A DNA stretch of 64,000 nt, taken from NCBI GenBank assembly GCA_963693085.1, contig OY856413.1, positions 471,760,879 to 471,824,878 of the forward strand, written 5' to 3'. The notes beneath the pieces are model-generated. The model saw only the letters and a program-made list of their open reading frames with translations, was not told the DNA's origin and did no database searches. Below, in pieces: positions 1-11,803 of the stretch (the stretch's first letter is position 1; every line of letters starts with the position of its first letter). The stretch is from Alisma plantago-aquatica (Eukaryota > Streptophyta > Magnoliopsida > Alismatales > Alismataceae). Both the position numbers and the translations under genes were made by a program.

Positions 1-461
1 GAATTGCTTAAGTCCATATAGAGAGCGTCAAAGGCGATATACTACAAGAAGACTCCCCCTCAATGAGGTTGCTGTATATAGACTTCTTCTAGGACATCAC
101 CATGCTGATCCAGCTAAAAGTGGCTAACTGTCAAGGAAATGAGAATGCAAACAGAGGCAATCGTTGCCACTAGAGAAAATGTTCTGAAATAATCCACAAG
201 AAACGCTTGATAAAACCCTTAGCAACCAACCCTGCCTTTAGTTACTTGACAGTGCCATTAGAGTGATGCTTAAACGAGAACACCCAACGACAATCAACAT
301 TGTTCTTCTCGGATGGTGGATCAACTAGGTCCCATGTATGATTTATCATGGCATATTTCCATCCAGGATGTTAGAAAGCATCCGTTGGATATTTGGGGAT
401 AAAAATGGTATTCAGAATGGTGGCAAAAGTAGAAGCAGTCGGAGAGAGGCGAGCTAGACAA
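1..461 (-). mobile_element. Ty1/Copia reverse-transcriptase relic
   Basis: Read on the minus strand, this stretch encodes degraded Copia reverse transcriptase (RVT_2 type). A segment like NHTWDLVDPPSEKNN is followed by a WVFSFKHHSNGT-like segment, then LKAGLVAKGF, then a GDVLEEVYIQQP-like segment. Several stop codons and frame changes show it is dead. It starts before the window and continues rightwards as short pieces at 1837-1997 and 2648-3010, because a SINE and three hAT-like elements inserted into it. Family assignment is from recognised motif order; no terminal repeat is visible. Confidence 0.8.
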
Positions 462-476
462 CATGTGTTAGAGATG

Positions 477-629
477 CCGACAAGGAGTGGCTCAAGTGGT
501 CAAGCACGGTGTCCCCTAACAAAGGGACCCGTGTTCGAATCCCAGTTGCCGCCTTGATTTACCACCCTCCCGGGCGTTTGGCCTCCGCCACCGTCGTGGG
601 AGGGGGGAGAAATCTTTCTCTCTTAATCC
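477..629 (+). mobile_element. tRNA-derived SINE with 15-bp TSD
   Basis: A 153-bp insert is flanked by perfect 15-bp direct repeats, CATGTGTTAGAGATG, at 462-476 and 630-644. Its head resembles a tRNA: an A-box-like TGGCTCAAGTGGT at 488-500 and a B-box GTTCGAATCC at 533-542 would form an internal RNA polymerase III promoter. The tail is pyrimidine-rich (TCTTTCTCTCTTAATCC) rather than poly(A), as in T-tailed plant SINEs. It interrupts a Copia relic. It is not a functional tRNA gene, because no acceptor stem closes around it. Confidence 0.85.
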
Positions 630-648
630 CATGTGTTAGAGATGGGAT

Positions 649-1836
649 CATGGTGCTTGACTTTGACTTCATGTCGACTTCGTCGGGTGTGGAAGTGGAA
701 GTTTGTGGAAGCTTCGAGGAAGTTTAGACGAAACTTTGACAAACTTTGATGCCATTTTTTTAAGAAAATGATGTGAATTTGTAGGAAACTTTGATTGAAA
801 ACTTCTAATTATGTTATACCTTTATCTTATATATGGTAATTTAACATAAAACACAATTCACAACTCTTTAGCCCTAGGTAGATTATACAATGTGTTACTT
901 GCAAGGGTCAAATGTGCCATACACATATACATATATAGTTCATCATATGTATGCTATATAATATACAAGCAAATAGTAATTAGAACAGCCTCTCTAGGTA
1001 AGAGTGTGAACAACAAGCATAGAAGTTGATATCAGAATTGTGAAGAGGATTGGAGGCGACACTTATGCTTTATATGGCTTTTAGGGCACTAGTTAGGATT
1101 AATGTTCTGGTCCGTCTCAACTTCGTCCCAACTTTGCCAACTTCAAGGAAACTTCGACAACTTCGAAGAAAGTTGAGACAAATATACACACAAAAAGTTA
1201 ACTTCACAGACAATGTTCAAAATTTCGACGAAATGGTCGAAATTTCGCCCGAAATTTCTGTTTCGGTGGCAATCAGACATTGAAATTGATTGACGAAACT
1301 CTCGAAACTGGCAGATCAGCGATTTTTTTTCTACTTTTTCATATACTATGTACTACCTAGAGCATTTTTTTTGCACAATTTTGTGTCTTTAAGTCTATAT
1401 ATTGTGCTTGCATACTATAATGACTTAATTCATTGATTTCACCATTGAAAATTGACATAAAAAATCCCCATCGATACAGTTCAGGATCAGTCACTAAAAA
1501 TGATGAGACCCCACCCCCACATATCCAATATGAAATATTATTATCTACACTAGTAGATCATTTTGGTAAAATTTCATAAATTAATTCGTTTATTTTGCCG
1601 TCGAAACGCTAGGAACACATTTATCAAAATGTCTGTCGAAATTTGTCGAAATTTCTGTTTCTGTGGCCAATGAAACGACATCCAAATCAGACATTTTCTT
1701 CCTTGTTCTTAGACATTAGTGAAACTTCGCCCCGAAGTTTTAACGAGGCCAAAATATTTGGATTCGACTTCGCCTATGCTTGAAGTTTGAAGTTTCCGCG
1801 AAATTTCACCAACATTCGTGGAAGTTATGTTCCATG
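649..1836 (+). mobile_element. non-autonomous hAT element, CATGG-end family
   Basis: A 1,188-bp element starts CATGGTGC and ends TTCCATG. It is flanked by the near-perfect 8-bp direct repeats GATGGGAT (641-648) and GATGCGAT (1837-1844). Both ends match the ends of the transposase-encoding element at 57211-62588: the left end shares the stretch with GGTGTGGAAGTGGAAGTTTG, and the right end shares the TTCGACTTCGC and GAAATTTCACC-like stretches. No transposase is present. It landed at the edge of the SINE's right TSD and later received another hAT-like element at 1211-1705. Confidence 0.88.
1211..1705 (-). mobile_element. non-autonomous hAT-like element, CAAGGAAG/CAATGTTC family, copy 1
   Basis: This is the reverse-complement homologue of the elements at 23985-24507 and 26943-27425. 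It begins CAATGTTCAAAATTTCG and ends with the complement of CAAGGAAGAAAATGTC. The flanks TTCACAGA (1203-1210) and TTCTTAGA (1706-1713) match at six of eight positions, a decayed TSD. Both ends carry clustered CGAAATTTCG motifs. It is noncoding and nested inside the element at 649-1836. Confidence 0.82.
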
Positions 1837-1997
1837 GATGCGATATTTGATGGTGCATGAACATATTCCTTTTCGAAGCACCACCGATAAGACATATTAA
1901 ACTGGAATAGACGAAGATTGTGGGCTGCTTAGGATCAACTTCCATGCACCAACCATTGTCTTGTGGTGGTGATGATGTGGTCGGGGGAAGGGTTTCG
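1837..1997 (-). mobile_element. short Copia relic between two insertions
   Basis: This is what remains of the minus-strand Copia between the element ending at 1836 and the one starting at 1998. It includes the TSD copies of both. The minus-strand translation (DHIITTTRQ-like) is consistent with the variable linker between Copia integrase and reverse transcriptase. The assignment rests mainly on position. Confidence 0.45.
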
Positions 1998-2647
1998 CAA
2001 TGTTATCAGGATCGGACCGGTCATCGAATCGGTGAGGCTATTAGTTCCCGGTTAACCGGTTCAACCTGTGGTCAAACCGGTTGAACCGGTGGCATCAACA
2101 ATGTATAGAAAATCATATTAATATGCTAAAAATATAGACAATATAGGTAAAATATAAACTAGTTCAACCATAATGAAGGTACAAGTTGATTGCTTATAGG
2201 CCAAAATAAAGTCATAACATTATACATCACAAAAATACTAATGTTTCATACAAAACAATACTTCCAAATGCAATGTTGATTAACACAATGTGATCCTACA
2301 CAAAACTAGACCTCTTTACATCAGGTGGAACAAAAGTTCTCATGAATATTGGGGCTAGGTAAATAAGGGGTGTGGGTTTTTGTTTGTCTATGCCCAAAAA
2401 TGAGCCACATGTTGAGAGGTGAGAAGGAAATTATAGTCACCCACCAATTGTTTGAGATAAAAGTTTTCGTTAGTCAAACCGGTGCAACTGGTTAACCGGT
2501 GAACCGATCACTTCTGACCGGTTGGATCGGCCATCTACCTAGTTGGACCGGTATTACTGGGTTTATACAACAACCGAACCGGTCGGGCCACCAGTTCACG
2601 ATCCGACCAGTCGGACTGGAAGGTCCAATCGGATATTGATAACATTG
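1998..2647. mobile_element. hAT-like MITE with AACCGGTT-rich ends
   Basis: A 650-bp noncoding element has the terminal inverted repeat CAATGTTATCA at both ends. It is flanked by GGGTTTCG (1990-1997) and GGGTTTAG (2648-2655), seven of eight bases identical. The outer 100-190 bp at each end are packed with ACCGG and AACCGGTT motifs, while the middle is AT-rich with no reading frame. It sits inside the minus-strand Copia relic. The superfamily is inferred from the 8-bp TSD and the CA-start terminus. Confidence 0.85.
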
Positions 2648-3010
2648 GGGTTTAGGAAGCGAGACCAATGCACCAGCAGGATCAAATGATGACAACAAAG
2701 GGAGAAAAAGTCATCCTCGTGTAAGGTGGCATCAACAAAAATATTAATGTGACCAGATAGGGGATCAAGGCAGTTGTACCCCTTTTGAGAGAAGGTATCT
2801 TGGAAAAATTGTTTTTCTAGCTCGGGGGGATCGTTTGTCTGCCTTAGGATCAAAATTATGGATAAAGGTGACACATTCGAAACACTGATGTGGTAAAGGG
2901 AATGACATGGTTTGCGGATAAAGAATTGAGAAAGGAGTCCGTTATTTGAGAACTGAGGGCGCTTGACGATTTATTAAAAAGTATGTGGTGAGAATAACAT
3001 CAAACCGAGG
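2648..3010 (-). pseudogene. Copia integrase C-terminal relic
   Basis: The minus strand gives a broken Copia pattern: an INRQAPSVL-like motif, RTPFSILYP, FECVTFIHNFDPKADK, then a cysteine/tyrosine-containing segment ending in a DATLHEDDFF-like motif. These correspond to the end of integrase and the segment before reverse transcriptase. Frames change several times. It is the upstream part of the same relic as 1-461. Confidence 0.75.
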
Positions 3011-3089
3011 GTGGTTGAAGTTACCTTCGTTTTAGCCTTGCATCTATCAATAAGTTATCCATGTCTCTTCTGAAGACATGGTAGATGAT

Positions 3090-3964
3090 TGGTGAAGGAT
3101 TTGAGCATGATGGTCTCTACTATCTCTGGAAGAGGACTCGAACTTTGTTGGTTGTTGCATTTCATTTTCGAATTAATAGTCCACGGTTCGTTTCTCTTTT
3201 TAGAAAGTAAAAGTAGTTCCCAAGTTATCATGTCGTTCATCTTTGTAATGTGAAACATGTCTGCTGAGTATACACTAGCGGTCAATTTTTGTACCTAGGC
3301 AACAACGAGTTGAGTATGTTTTCCATTTAGTTCACTCGTTGTTTTGGGGTCCCAGTCCTTTTATGTCCAAACTTGGCTATAAGGTATTCTGTCACATTTA
3401 TTGATGATTTCTCTCGTCTTACTTGGCTTTACTTGATGAATGATAAATCTAATTTTTTTCCATATTTTGAAGTTCTTGCAAAGGGATTAAAACTCAATTT
3501 TGAAAGACTATACATTTTCCTCCGTACTAATATTGCAAGGGAATATTTTACCTATCAGTTATATCGAATTCATGTCATCACATGGCATGATTCATCATGC
3601 ATCTTGTCCTCATGCGCCACAATAGATGGTAGCAGCAGGACACAAAAACTTCCATATCATTGAGACAACTCGTACGCTTATGCTTCACATGAGTGTCCCA
3701 AAGGAGTGTTGGGGTGATGTTGTTCTCACTACTATCTACCTAATAAACCGTATCCCATTCACTGTCTTAAAGAACCAAATTGTCTATAATGTCCTTCATC
3801 TAGGGAAGGCTTTGTTTCATGTGTCTCCTAAGGTGTTTGGATGTATCTGCTTTGAAGATACGCTGAATTCAATGGCTGTCAATGCATCTTCCTTGGATAT
3901 TCAGAAGTTTAGAAGGAATACTGATGTTTTAGTCCAGATTTATGACGATTGTCTCTTTCTTTGA
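3090..3964 (+). pseudogene. Copia GAG-pre-integrase/integrase relic
   Basis: This plus-strand relic starts with a GFEHDGLYYL-like motif near 3090. It continues with PFSLVHSLFWGPS, then YSVTFIDDFSRLTWLYLM (from 3373), a degraded NAREYF motif, and RTLMLHMSVPKECWGDVVL with YLINRIPF at 3670-3760. This is the order of a Copia integrase core. The catalytic-core region between about 3540 and 3660 contains frameshifts, so it is inactive. It is oriented opposite to the relic at 1-3010. Confidence 0.85.
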
Positions 3965-4038
3965 GTATACTCTATTTTTGGTAGTTCTTAATGTGTTAGT
4001 AATATTGAGGAAGTTCTTCCTCTTCTTGCTGTAGTAGA

Positions 4039-4632
4039 GATGAGTGTCCCCACACCTTTTGCGTCTAGGTAAGCAGAATTTGGTCGGCTGCCTATTGTCT
4101 AAGTATACCAACATCGTAAAAGTCCTCAAAAGGGAAAAGTTATGCTCAGTCCGTAACCAGTGGTCTCCATGTCAGAACGTCTCACAGATAAACTCTTCTA
4201 ATACTCTGGATTTACCCATTCCTCTCAGAAAATGTAAAAGGTCTTGTACTTCTCCTTCTATGTCAAATTTTGTATCCTCTAATCTAGTCTCTTCAACATA
4301 GTTTGCCTTTCTGTCTCCCTTGGCATCTGTATATAAGATGAGTGTCCCCACACCTTTTGCGTCTAGGTAAGCAGAATTTGGTCGGCTGCCTATTGTCTAA
4401 GTATACCAACATCGTAGAAGTCCTCAAAAGGGAAAAGTTATGCTCAGTCCGTAACCAGTGGTCTCCATGTCAGAACGTCTCACAGATAAACTCTTCTAAT
4501 ACTCTAGATTTACCCATTGCTCTCAGAAAATGTAAAAGGTCTTGTACTTCTCCTTCTATGTCAAATTTTGTATCCTCTAATCTAGTCTCTCCAACATAGT
4601 TTGCCTTTCTGTCTTCCTTGGCATCTGTATAT
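4039..4632 (+). repeat. 298-bp tandem duplication inside Copia relic
   Basis: Positions 4039-4336 and 4337-4632 are direct tandem copies with a period of 298 bp and only about six differences. Each copy encodes the linker between integrase and reverse transcriptase. It happened after the Copia inserted and makes the polyprotein longer than normal here. Confidence 0.93.
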
Positions 4633-5434
4633 GTTCTTGTGAGTGTGGATGAGGCCTTGAGTCGCCCAGGGTGGAGACAACTATGGAGGAAGACATGTCC
4701 GCCTTGTTGCAAAGTGATACATGGTCTCTTGTCCTTGCTCCAATGGAGAATTCTCTTGTTGGATGGAATTGAGTGTGTACTATTAAAGAAGGGCCCGATG
4801 GATCTTTTGACAAATCAAAGGACGTAGATTAGTAGCAGAGGGAAACACATAAGTGCTTGATGAAGATTATCTTGATTTTTTTTCTAGTTCCAATATGTCT
4901 TCTACACGAATATTCCCGTCTTGTTGCTATTTTTTCTTGGGCACTTTATCATTTGGACAACCTTCTGGGATTGTTGCTCATTTGGACAAACTTGAATGAT
5001 CGTCTGATTGAGGATATCTATATGGAGTAACCTCTTGGGATTGTTTCTCATGTAGAGTCTAAAGTCTAAACATGTGTGTAGGTTACATAAATCTCTCTAC
5101 GGTCTCAAGCAGTTCCCATACGTTGGGTTTGGCAAGTTCAGTACGGCCGTGTTAGGATTTGGTCTCAGTAGATGCAATGTAGATTACTCAGTTTTCTCTA
5201 GACGCACTTCAGCTGGATGCATTTTGTTGGTAGTTTATGCTGATACATTGTTATCACTGGTTCTGACAAGTGTGGCAAAACACAACTGAAAAGTTTCTTG
5301 CAAAGATAATTTCAAACCAAGGACATTGGCAACTTATAGTACATCTTAGGCATTGAAGTTGCAAGATCAAACGATGGGATTCTATCTCTCAACAAAATAT
5401 GTTTTTGACTTGTTGTAGGAGACCGATATGTTGG
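4633..5434 (+). pseudogene. Copia reverse-transcriptase relic
   Basis: Frame-shifting plus-strand translation gives DEALSRPGWRQ near 4650, a VGWN-like segment with KEGPDGSFDKSK near 4790, then VCRLHKSLYGLKQ at 5073-5112 and a CNVDYSVFSR segment. The catalytic YVDD box has become YADT near 5240. The relic is interrupted after 5442 by a hAT-like insertion and resumes at 7371. Confidence 0.85.
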
Positions 5435-6038
5435 GGACTAAACATAGTTATCTAGGCTCTAACCTGGGCTCTGCCTAGGCTCTAGGTGGTCCGCCTTAAA
5501 CTGGGCGCCTAGGCTTTTAGATATCTAAAGTGGATGCCTAAGGCCTTTTAGGCCTGAAGTAAGACACTTGAAGACAAACTTAGCATGGATTAGGTCGAAA
5601 TTTGGTCAAATTAGATCATGTTTTGTTATTTTAGGGAAGAAATAGATCTAATATAAGCCAAATTATATCTAATTCGGGCAAATTGGGTTTGATTCTCGTG
5701 AAATACGTCTGATATGGGAAAAATGTCTTATTTGGGGGAATTAGATCTGATTTCTCTAAATTAGGGCTCGTTTAGGTCAATGTAGGACAAACTAGGGGAA
5801 TTTACGTCTGATTAGGTCATTTTATGCCAAAATCAGTCTGCCTTTGGCTAAATTGGGTAAGACTGAGTTAAATTAGGTCCAATTTAGACCGTGTTAGGTC
5901 AAATTATGGCCGAATAGGTTTATCTTAGGTCGTGACAGGTGTGATGTAGATGAAGTTATGATTGATTGAGCTTAGGGATAAGCAATACAAATGTACATAA
6001 TGATATACATATTTGAATATAACAAAATATATACACAA

Positions 6039-6280
<242 letters not shown>

Positions 6281-6283
6281 CTT

Positions 6284-6635
6284 GGTGAGAGCATGAGAGG
6301 CATTTGAATAACTCTCCACATAGATCAATTTTTCATAATCCAACCGTATAGATTACAAGTATACCTTAATATTTACCTTCCTACAAAATTTCATCACCAT
6401 CCGATTTGTAGATCATTCACGACAACAAAATACTTTTCGACGCTCTATATTGAATTTCAGGCTGACCGTTGGATGTAAAAAGTATATATTGTACATATGG
6501 ACATGTAAACAATGTCTGATTGCAATGATTTTTTGTGAGAAGGTAAATGAAATGATGCTTTTTCCATCTATACGGTTGGATTTTTAAAAACAACTCCCAG
6601 TTTGTAGTTATTCGAATGCCTCTCATGCTCTCACC
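6284..6635. mobile_element. 352-bp MITE with 30-bp TIRs
   Basis: The inverted repeats at 6284-6313 and 6606-6635 begin GGTGAGAGCATGAGAGGCAT and match at 29 of 30 bases. The interior is noncoding and partly self-complementary, with CCAACCGTATAGA near the left and a complementary segment near the right. It is inserted at the edge of TA-rich sequence. No clear TSD was seen, so the superfamily is open. Confidence 0.85.
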
Positions 6636-6778
6636 GTAGGATGTTTCTCACTGGATCACTACCCTATATATATATATATAACGATACATTCCGTACCTTG
6701 CTAAAAAACGGATCCTTGTTTACCAACCACACATTGTCTAACCAAAGCAAACTCGATACGTTCCCCAAAAAATCCGAT

Positions 6779-6780
<2 letters not shown>

Positions 6781-6862
<82 letters not shown>
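6781..6862. repeat. (TA)n microsatellite
   Basis: About 80 bp of pure TA dinucleotides, abutting the left inverted repeat of the MITE that begins at 6863. Confidence 0.98.
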
Positions 6863-6865
<3 letters not shown>

Positions 6866-7255
6866 AGGCTAGCGTACACTCGAGTGTACCGGAGGCACCG
6901 TACACCTCAGCCATTTTTGAAGATGTAGTAAATTTTTGAAAAATCTAAACCGTTGATCTTCTTAATTATCATAAGAACATACTAAATAATAAATTTTAGC
7001 TCATTTGGACACTTATAGGTCGTGAATCTAAAGGAGGCAAAAATCATGTATTTCAAATTAATTTTGTGCGTCGATTTTGTTGTCCTTGGATGAGTGACTT
7101 ACACTCATCCAAGTGAGTTCAAATTTTGTATGTGACATATTATTATGGTAACCATGAAGATCAATGGATTAGATTTTAGAAAAACATGGTCTAGATAGGC
7201 AAACACTATTGGGGTGTACGGCGTGATCTGTACACTCGAGTGTATTCTAGCCTGA

Positions 7256-7257
<2 letters not shown>
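6863..7257. mobile_element. 395-bp MITE with palindromic TIRs
   Basis: The terminal repeats at 6863-6888 and 7232-7257 start GTCAGGCTAG and share the perfect palindrome TACACTCGAGTGTA. The interior is noncoding but contains an inverted-repeat stem around GAGTGACTTACACTCATCC. It sits between TA repeats on the left and TC/TA repeats on the right. A related, right-truncated copy lies at 19877-20195. The class is not certain because the TSD is hidden in simple repeat. Confidence 0.85.
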
Positions 7258-7309
<52 letters not shown>

Positions 7310-7312
7310 GTA
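7258..7312. repeat. (TC)n(TA)n(TATG)n microsatellite
   Basis: A compound simple repeat, TC then TA then TATG units, directly adjoining the MITE's right end. Confidence 0.95.
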
Positions 7313-7370
7313 CAAATATGAAGAACGCCTAGGCTTCCCCTAGGTAGGAAGGACCGCCTAGACAACTATG

Positions 7371-7832
7371 GGACTAAAGCTCTCTCAAGAAAATAATCAT
7401 GGATATATGCTGGAAGGTTCATGGTGGCATCTGGTGGGAAAAATGAATTATTTGATATGGACAATGCCAGATCTTTCCTTTGATACCAATGTGGTGACTC
7501 AGTTCATGGAGAAACTACATACTGCTCATGTGGAAGCTGTAGTTCTTGTTTTGAGGTATTTGAAGAGAACTCCTAGCAAAAATACTTTCTGTCAAGAAAA
7601 GTCAGTTGAAGGTACATGTCTATGCTGATGCAGATTCGGTAGGTTCTAGTATTAAACGGAGGTCTGTTAGTGGATATTATGTCTTTGCGGGTGTTAACTT
7701 GGTGTCATGGAAGAGCAAGAAGCTAACCATGGTGGCAAGGTCTAGTGCAGAATCTGAGTATAAAGCCATGGCACAAGCTACCTGTCAATTAGTGCGGGTC
7801 ACATGGCACAAGCGAGAATTCCTTGGGTCCTA
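7371..7832 (+). pseudogene. Copia RNase H relic
   Basis: This is the continuation of the plus-strand Copia. It has KMNYLIWTMPDLSF, a VLRYLKRTPSK motif, YADADSVGSSIKRRSVSGYY, and SWKSKKLTMVARSSAESEYKAM, the standard Copia RNase H block. Two overlapping frames are needed, so there is one frameshift near 7606. The match fades after about 7830. Confidence 0.88.
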
Positions 7833-8138
7833 AGGACAAAATTAGCAGGAGGATTATCTGCTTGACTTTGACATGGATGATCTTCGTATGGAGATGACGA
7901 GTTATTAAGGGCAAATGTGTATACTTAATCTACATGTCAAACACATATACATGTCCATAGATGTGAGAGGAAGTACTAGAATCAATCATTTAGGGAATAT
8001 TACCAAGTGAGCTCAGAAGTCATAAGAGCCGAGCTACTTTCTTGGGGTGGAAGCCAAGGACTAAGAAGTAGAAAAAATGTTAGTCTTGCAACAAAAGTTG
8101 GACGGTATAAGTAGGGGTGTGCTATGGAGCCATCCATA

Positions 8139-9423
8139 GGCCCTGTTTGGTTTGCGGGAAAGGATTATACTCGGATAAATAGGAGGATGGGATAGAAAGG
8201 TATAAGTGGCGGATGGGATGTTGGCTGATCCCATCCTACGTTTGAATGGGTCACAAGATAGGATTCATAACAACTTTAACTAAGTCGGATCTAGTTATTC
8301 CTTGAATCATGCATTGTATTAAAATGTGTATTTCTATTTTACGTAATTGTAAGTTAATGAGATCACATTTTCATATTTCATGTAAGATAGAATTTTTAAA
8401 ATCAACATTAAAAAATAATTCTAGCGGCTTGCTTGTTGGGAGCTACTTGATTTGTATGTCTAAGACAGCTGAAATTATAGCCGATTGGAAGGTTGGGGAT
8501 AATGTTTTTCTTATTTTTTTTTGTGAAACTAAAGACCACACATTGTGACTTATTAGGAAATGATATTAGCAAACATTTTAACAACTTTAGTACCATTTTA
8601 CTGATCTAAAATTAAATTTGTCTAAAACTTTAATGCAGCAACTGGTGTCATGTCATGCTTATGGAAGTTCATCAATGGGAATTGGTGCAAGGAGGAAGAA
8701 AGCACCTTTTTGTTGTGTGGTAGTTGCGAAGAATTAAAGCTAGTAATATGAATCAATGTTTCTAAATGTAACAATGACATCATAATCAATTTGTGAAGCA
8801 ACTGATGTTGTTTTGTTTCTGGTCTTTAATTTATGAGAATTGTTGCAAAAAGGAAGAACACAATCACCTTCTTGACTGGCATGGTCGTATTAATCCACAT
8901 GGTCGTGTTAATCAGTTAACAATTGACGAATACAATAAGAACAAGAACGCATGAACCTTCTTGCCGTGTCGTGGTCGTGGTACCATCAAGAAGAATCAAC
9001 ACTTTTGAATTTTGTAATAACCGTGATTGTGTACAACGTGACGAAGATGGATGCGTGTAACTTGTCAAAAAAAGAATTACGGTAACGTTTTGTTGTGGTC
9101 CCCGTCAGTCAATCGCTATGGTGCGGTGTGGCGACATAGTAGATTCCACCGGCAGATGAAGAGTACAACGACGGCTAACGAGAGCAAGCATAGGGGGAGC
9201 GAGCCGTCGTAAAAAAAAATCAGGAGTTGGTGTCGGGGTCGTGAAGACTCTTTATACCACCTAATACCTGGGGGGGTGCGGAACTCAAAAGTCCCATCCA
9301 ATTAGTACTCTTACTCCTAAAGGATTAGAATCTTTGTGGCATTTTAACACAACCAAACATGGGATTTACGATTTTAACAGTATTCAAGTCCTGTCGCAGA
9401 TATAATAGTGAACCAAACATGCC
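8139..9423. mobile_element. possible MITE with GGCC..TGTTTGGTT ends
   Basis: The left border GGCCCTGTTTGGTTTG and the complement of the right border, GGCATGTTTGGTTCAC, agree at 12 of 16 positions. This style of end is common among plant PIF/Harbinger or hAT MITEs. There is no convincing TSD and no coding sequence. The right border could be that of a different insertion. Confidence 0.4.
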
Positions 9424-9622
9424 GTTGATGTCTGTTGATTGCCCCTGGCATGAATACCATGCTTGGCCCTACAACCGTTCTCAATGTGGTTGTTATGACC
9501 ATAGAAGTTATAGTGACATTGATCAAGCCACTATCGGGCCCACCAACCGAACAACTACGACCACATCAACAACTGTAGGAAGGGAAGGAGCATGGATGCA
9601 ATTAATGGATGATTAGAAAGAG
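9424..9622. other. unassigned spacer
   Basis: I see no gene or repeat here. It leads directly into the tandem array; its last bases GAG are shared with the array junction. Confidence 0.5.
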
Positions 9623-10319
9623 TTAAATGCCGAAAGCATTTCTATCAATCCACATCAAGAAGGGGATCATTTGCCATAATTCTTCTCAGAAATGCGTGAG
9701 ACATGATTAGGAAGGCTGGATATAAGTTAAACTAGTTAGCATTCACGATTTTACTTCTTGAGTTTAGTAATAATTGTCATGAGAGGATCACACAGATCAA
9801 TATCATCACAAAAAGATTCGAAGTAGTCATAGTGATCCTCAATATGGTGTCAGGTGTAAGTGTGAGCTTAATTAGTTTGTGATGGATGTCGTGTACCTAT
9901 TTGGGATTCTTCTTATGAGGACATATTTGACAAGTTGTTGGAAGTCAAAGGTGGGAAGCATTGATATGTAGCTTGGCATTGTTGATAATCTAGCTTACGA
10001 AGTGGGAATCATTCATCAACGGGGCATGCATTGTTAGATTAGTGAGGTGCATATTGTGGTCCTAGGAAATGACATAAATTGCTTTAGAATGATGCCAAGG
10101 TAATAGTATTATCAAGGAAGAACGCTGTCACCTGGTTGCATGACGTATCAAACTTAGACATCATCAAAGAGGTATAGATATGTTCCTTGCAGATAACATG
10201 GTCCAAAAAGTGCACAATAGCAACAATAGGTAGGGCTATTCTAAGGGATGCATATTTGGTAGATAGATTTGAAAGGGGACCTTCCTAGCAGGTCAAGATA
10301 GAAGAGGGTTGGTCCCTAG

Positions 10320-11243
10320 CAATGTTTTAGAAAGCAGGAAGCGGGAGGCGTGCGGAGAGCACCTTGTGGCCGCTTGAGCGCCAGGCGGCCGCTCAGGCGG
10401 GCGCTTTTTGAAAAAGCGGGTACCTGAATTCTTCTATAATTTAATAAAAAATATATACATATTTGTATATAAGTAATATATTTATAAGGAATTTTTATAC
10501 TTATTTAGACAGCCTACACAAAAAAATAAAGCACTCAGATAGTTTTTGACACAGTTGTAATATGGTATGTGGGTACTACTAATACCCAAATAGTTTACTT
10601 TCACTGCAGTGAATATATTCTGATTATATGAACTAAAATGCAGTAAGCAGTAGAAGATATATAATGTATTAATGTAGATTATGCAGTAAACAATTAGAAT
10701 ATATAGAATGTTTTATTATCAATATCCAATAAACAGTAGAATATATATTACACGATAAAATGTATTAGTACATTATATTATATAAGGTAGAAGGGTACAT
10801 AAATACAATATGCAGTAGATATTTATGTATGTATTGGTGCATTATAAAATGTATCATACAGTAACGGTTCATATTAAACAATGTACAACAGCAATGTATT
10901 ATATTATTACAGACTTATAGTATTGTATATTATATTACATGCTAATACAGTTACTCATGCACATACATAGATACTAGGCAAGTCAATATATAGTAGCAGC
11001 AACAATATTTGATTACAAAAAAATGAAAAATAAAAGCAACGATACCAAAATCCAGCACCCAAAAATTAGGCGGCCAAAAGCGGGCGCCCAAAACAAGGAA
11101 TCAGGCGGGCGCATAGGCGGGTTAAAGCGGGTTTAGGCGGCCGCTTAATGGGCTGCCGCCTGAGTGGCCGCTCAAAGCCTTAACCAGGCGGTTGGGCCTC
11201 TTGGCCGCTCAGGCGGGCGCCTGGGACGCTTTTCAAAACACTG
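10320..11243. mobile_element. 924-bp hAT-like element, CARTGTTTTRAAAA family (unit 1)
   Basis: Perfect 8-bp TSDs, GTCCCTAG, lie at 10312-10319 and 11244-11251. The ends are CAATGTTTTAGAAAGC and the complement of CAGTGTTTTGAAAAGC. GC-rich subterminal motifs (GCGGCCGC, AGGCGGGCGC) flank an AT-rich core. It is noncoding. It was present before the array formed, as every unit has it with the same TSD. Confidence 0.93.
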
Positions 11244-11803
11244 GTCCCTAGGATCCAAGTAGCATGAACAAGAAGAAAGGAGGGGAAACCGAGAGTCCTT
11301 AGAAGCAGAGGTGCGTTGATTGACCACACAATTGGTGGGGAGGGGGTGTAGCAGAGACAATAGGCGGAGGGGAGAGTGAAGCAACGACCATGGGAAGCAT
11401 AGTGTGGGGGAAGGGTATTGCAACAGCATCATGGGGAGGAAAAGAGAGTTTTCAGGTGTTGTAGGAACATAGGCCGTAACAAGGACCCCATGAGAAGATG
11501 GAAGTGGGGGATCACCCTTTGGGGTGGTGGAAAAGTAGGTTGTAAATGAAGTAGGAGCAAAAAAGCAATACAGATGTAGCAACACATCTTGATTGATATG
11601 CAAGGGTGAGTGTTAGAACCTACGACTTATCAAAATAGGAATAGATTCAACGGGCGACCTATAGAGGGAGAAGGGTGGTTGCCCATGGATGGATGAAAAC
11701 TTTGGTTTTCTTTTGTTCGGTTAGGGTGTTGTTTCCTACTTGCTCTGATGTTAGAAACCAAATAGGAGGCAACAAGATGTTTTTCTTTAGGCAACCCTAC
11801 TCC

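Noticed and set aside
485..555. A tRNA gene
   Set aside because: A and B boxes are present, but no acceptor stem pairs around them, and 15-bp TSDs bound a 153-bp SINE that contains the region.
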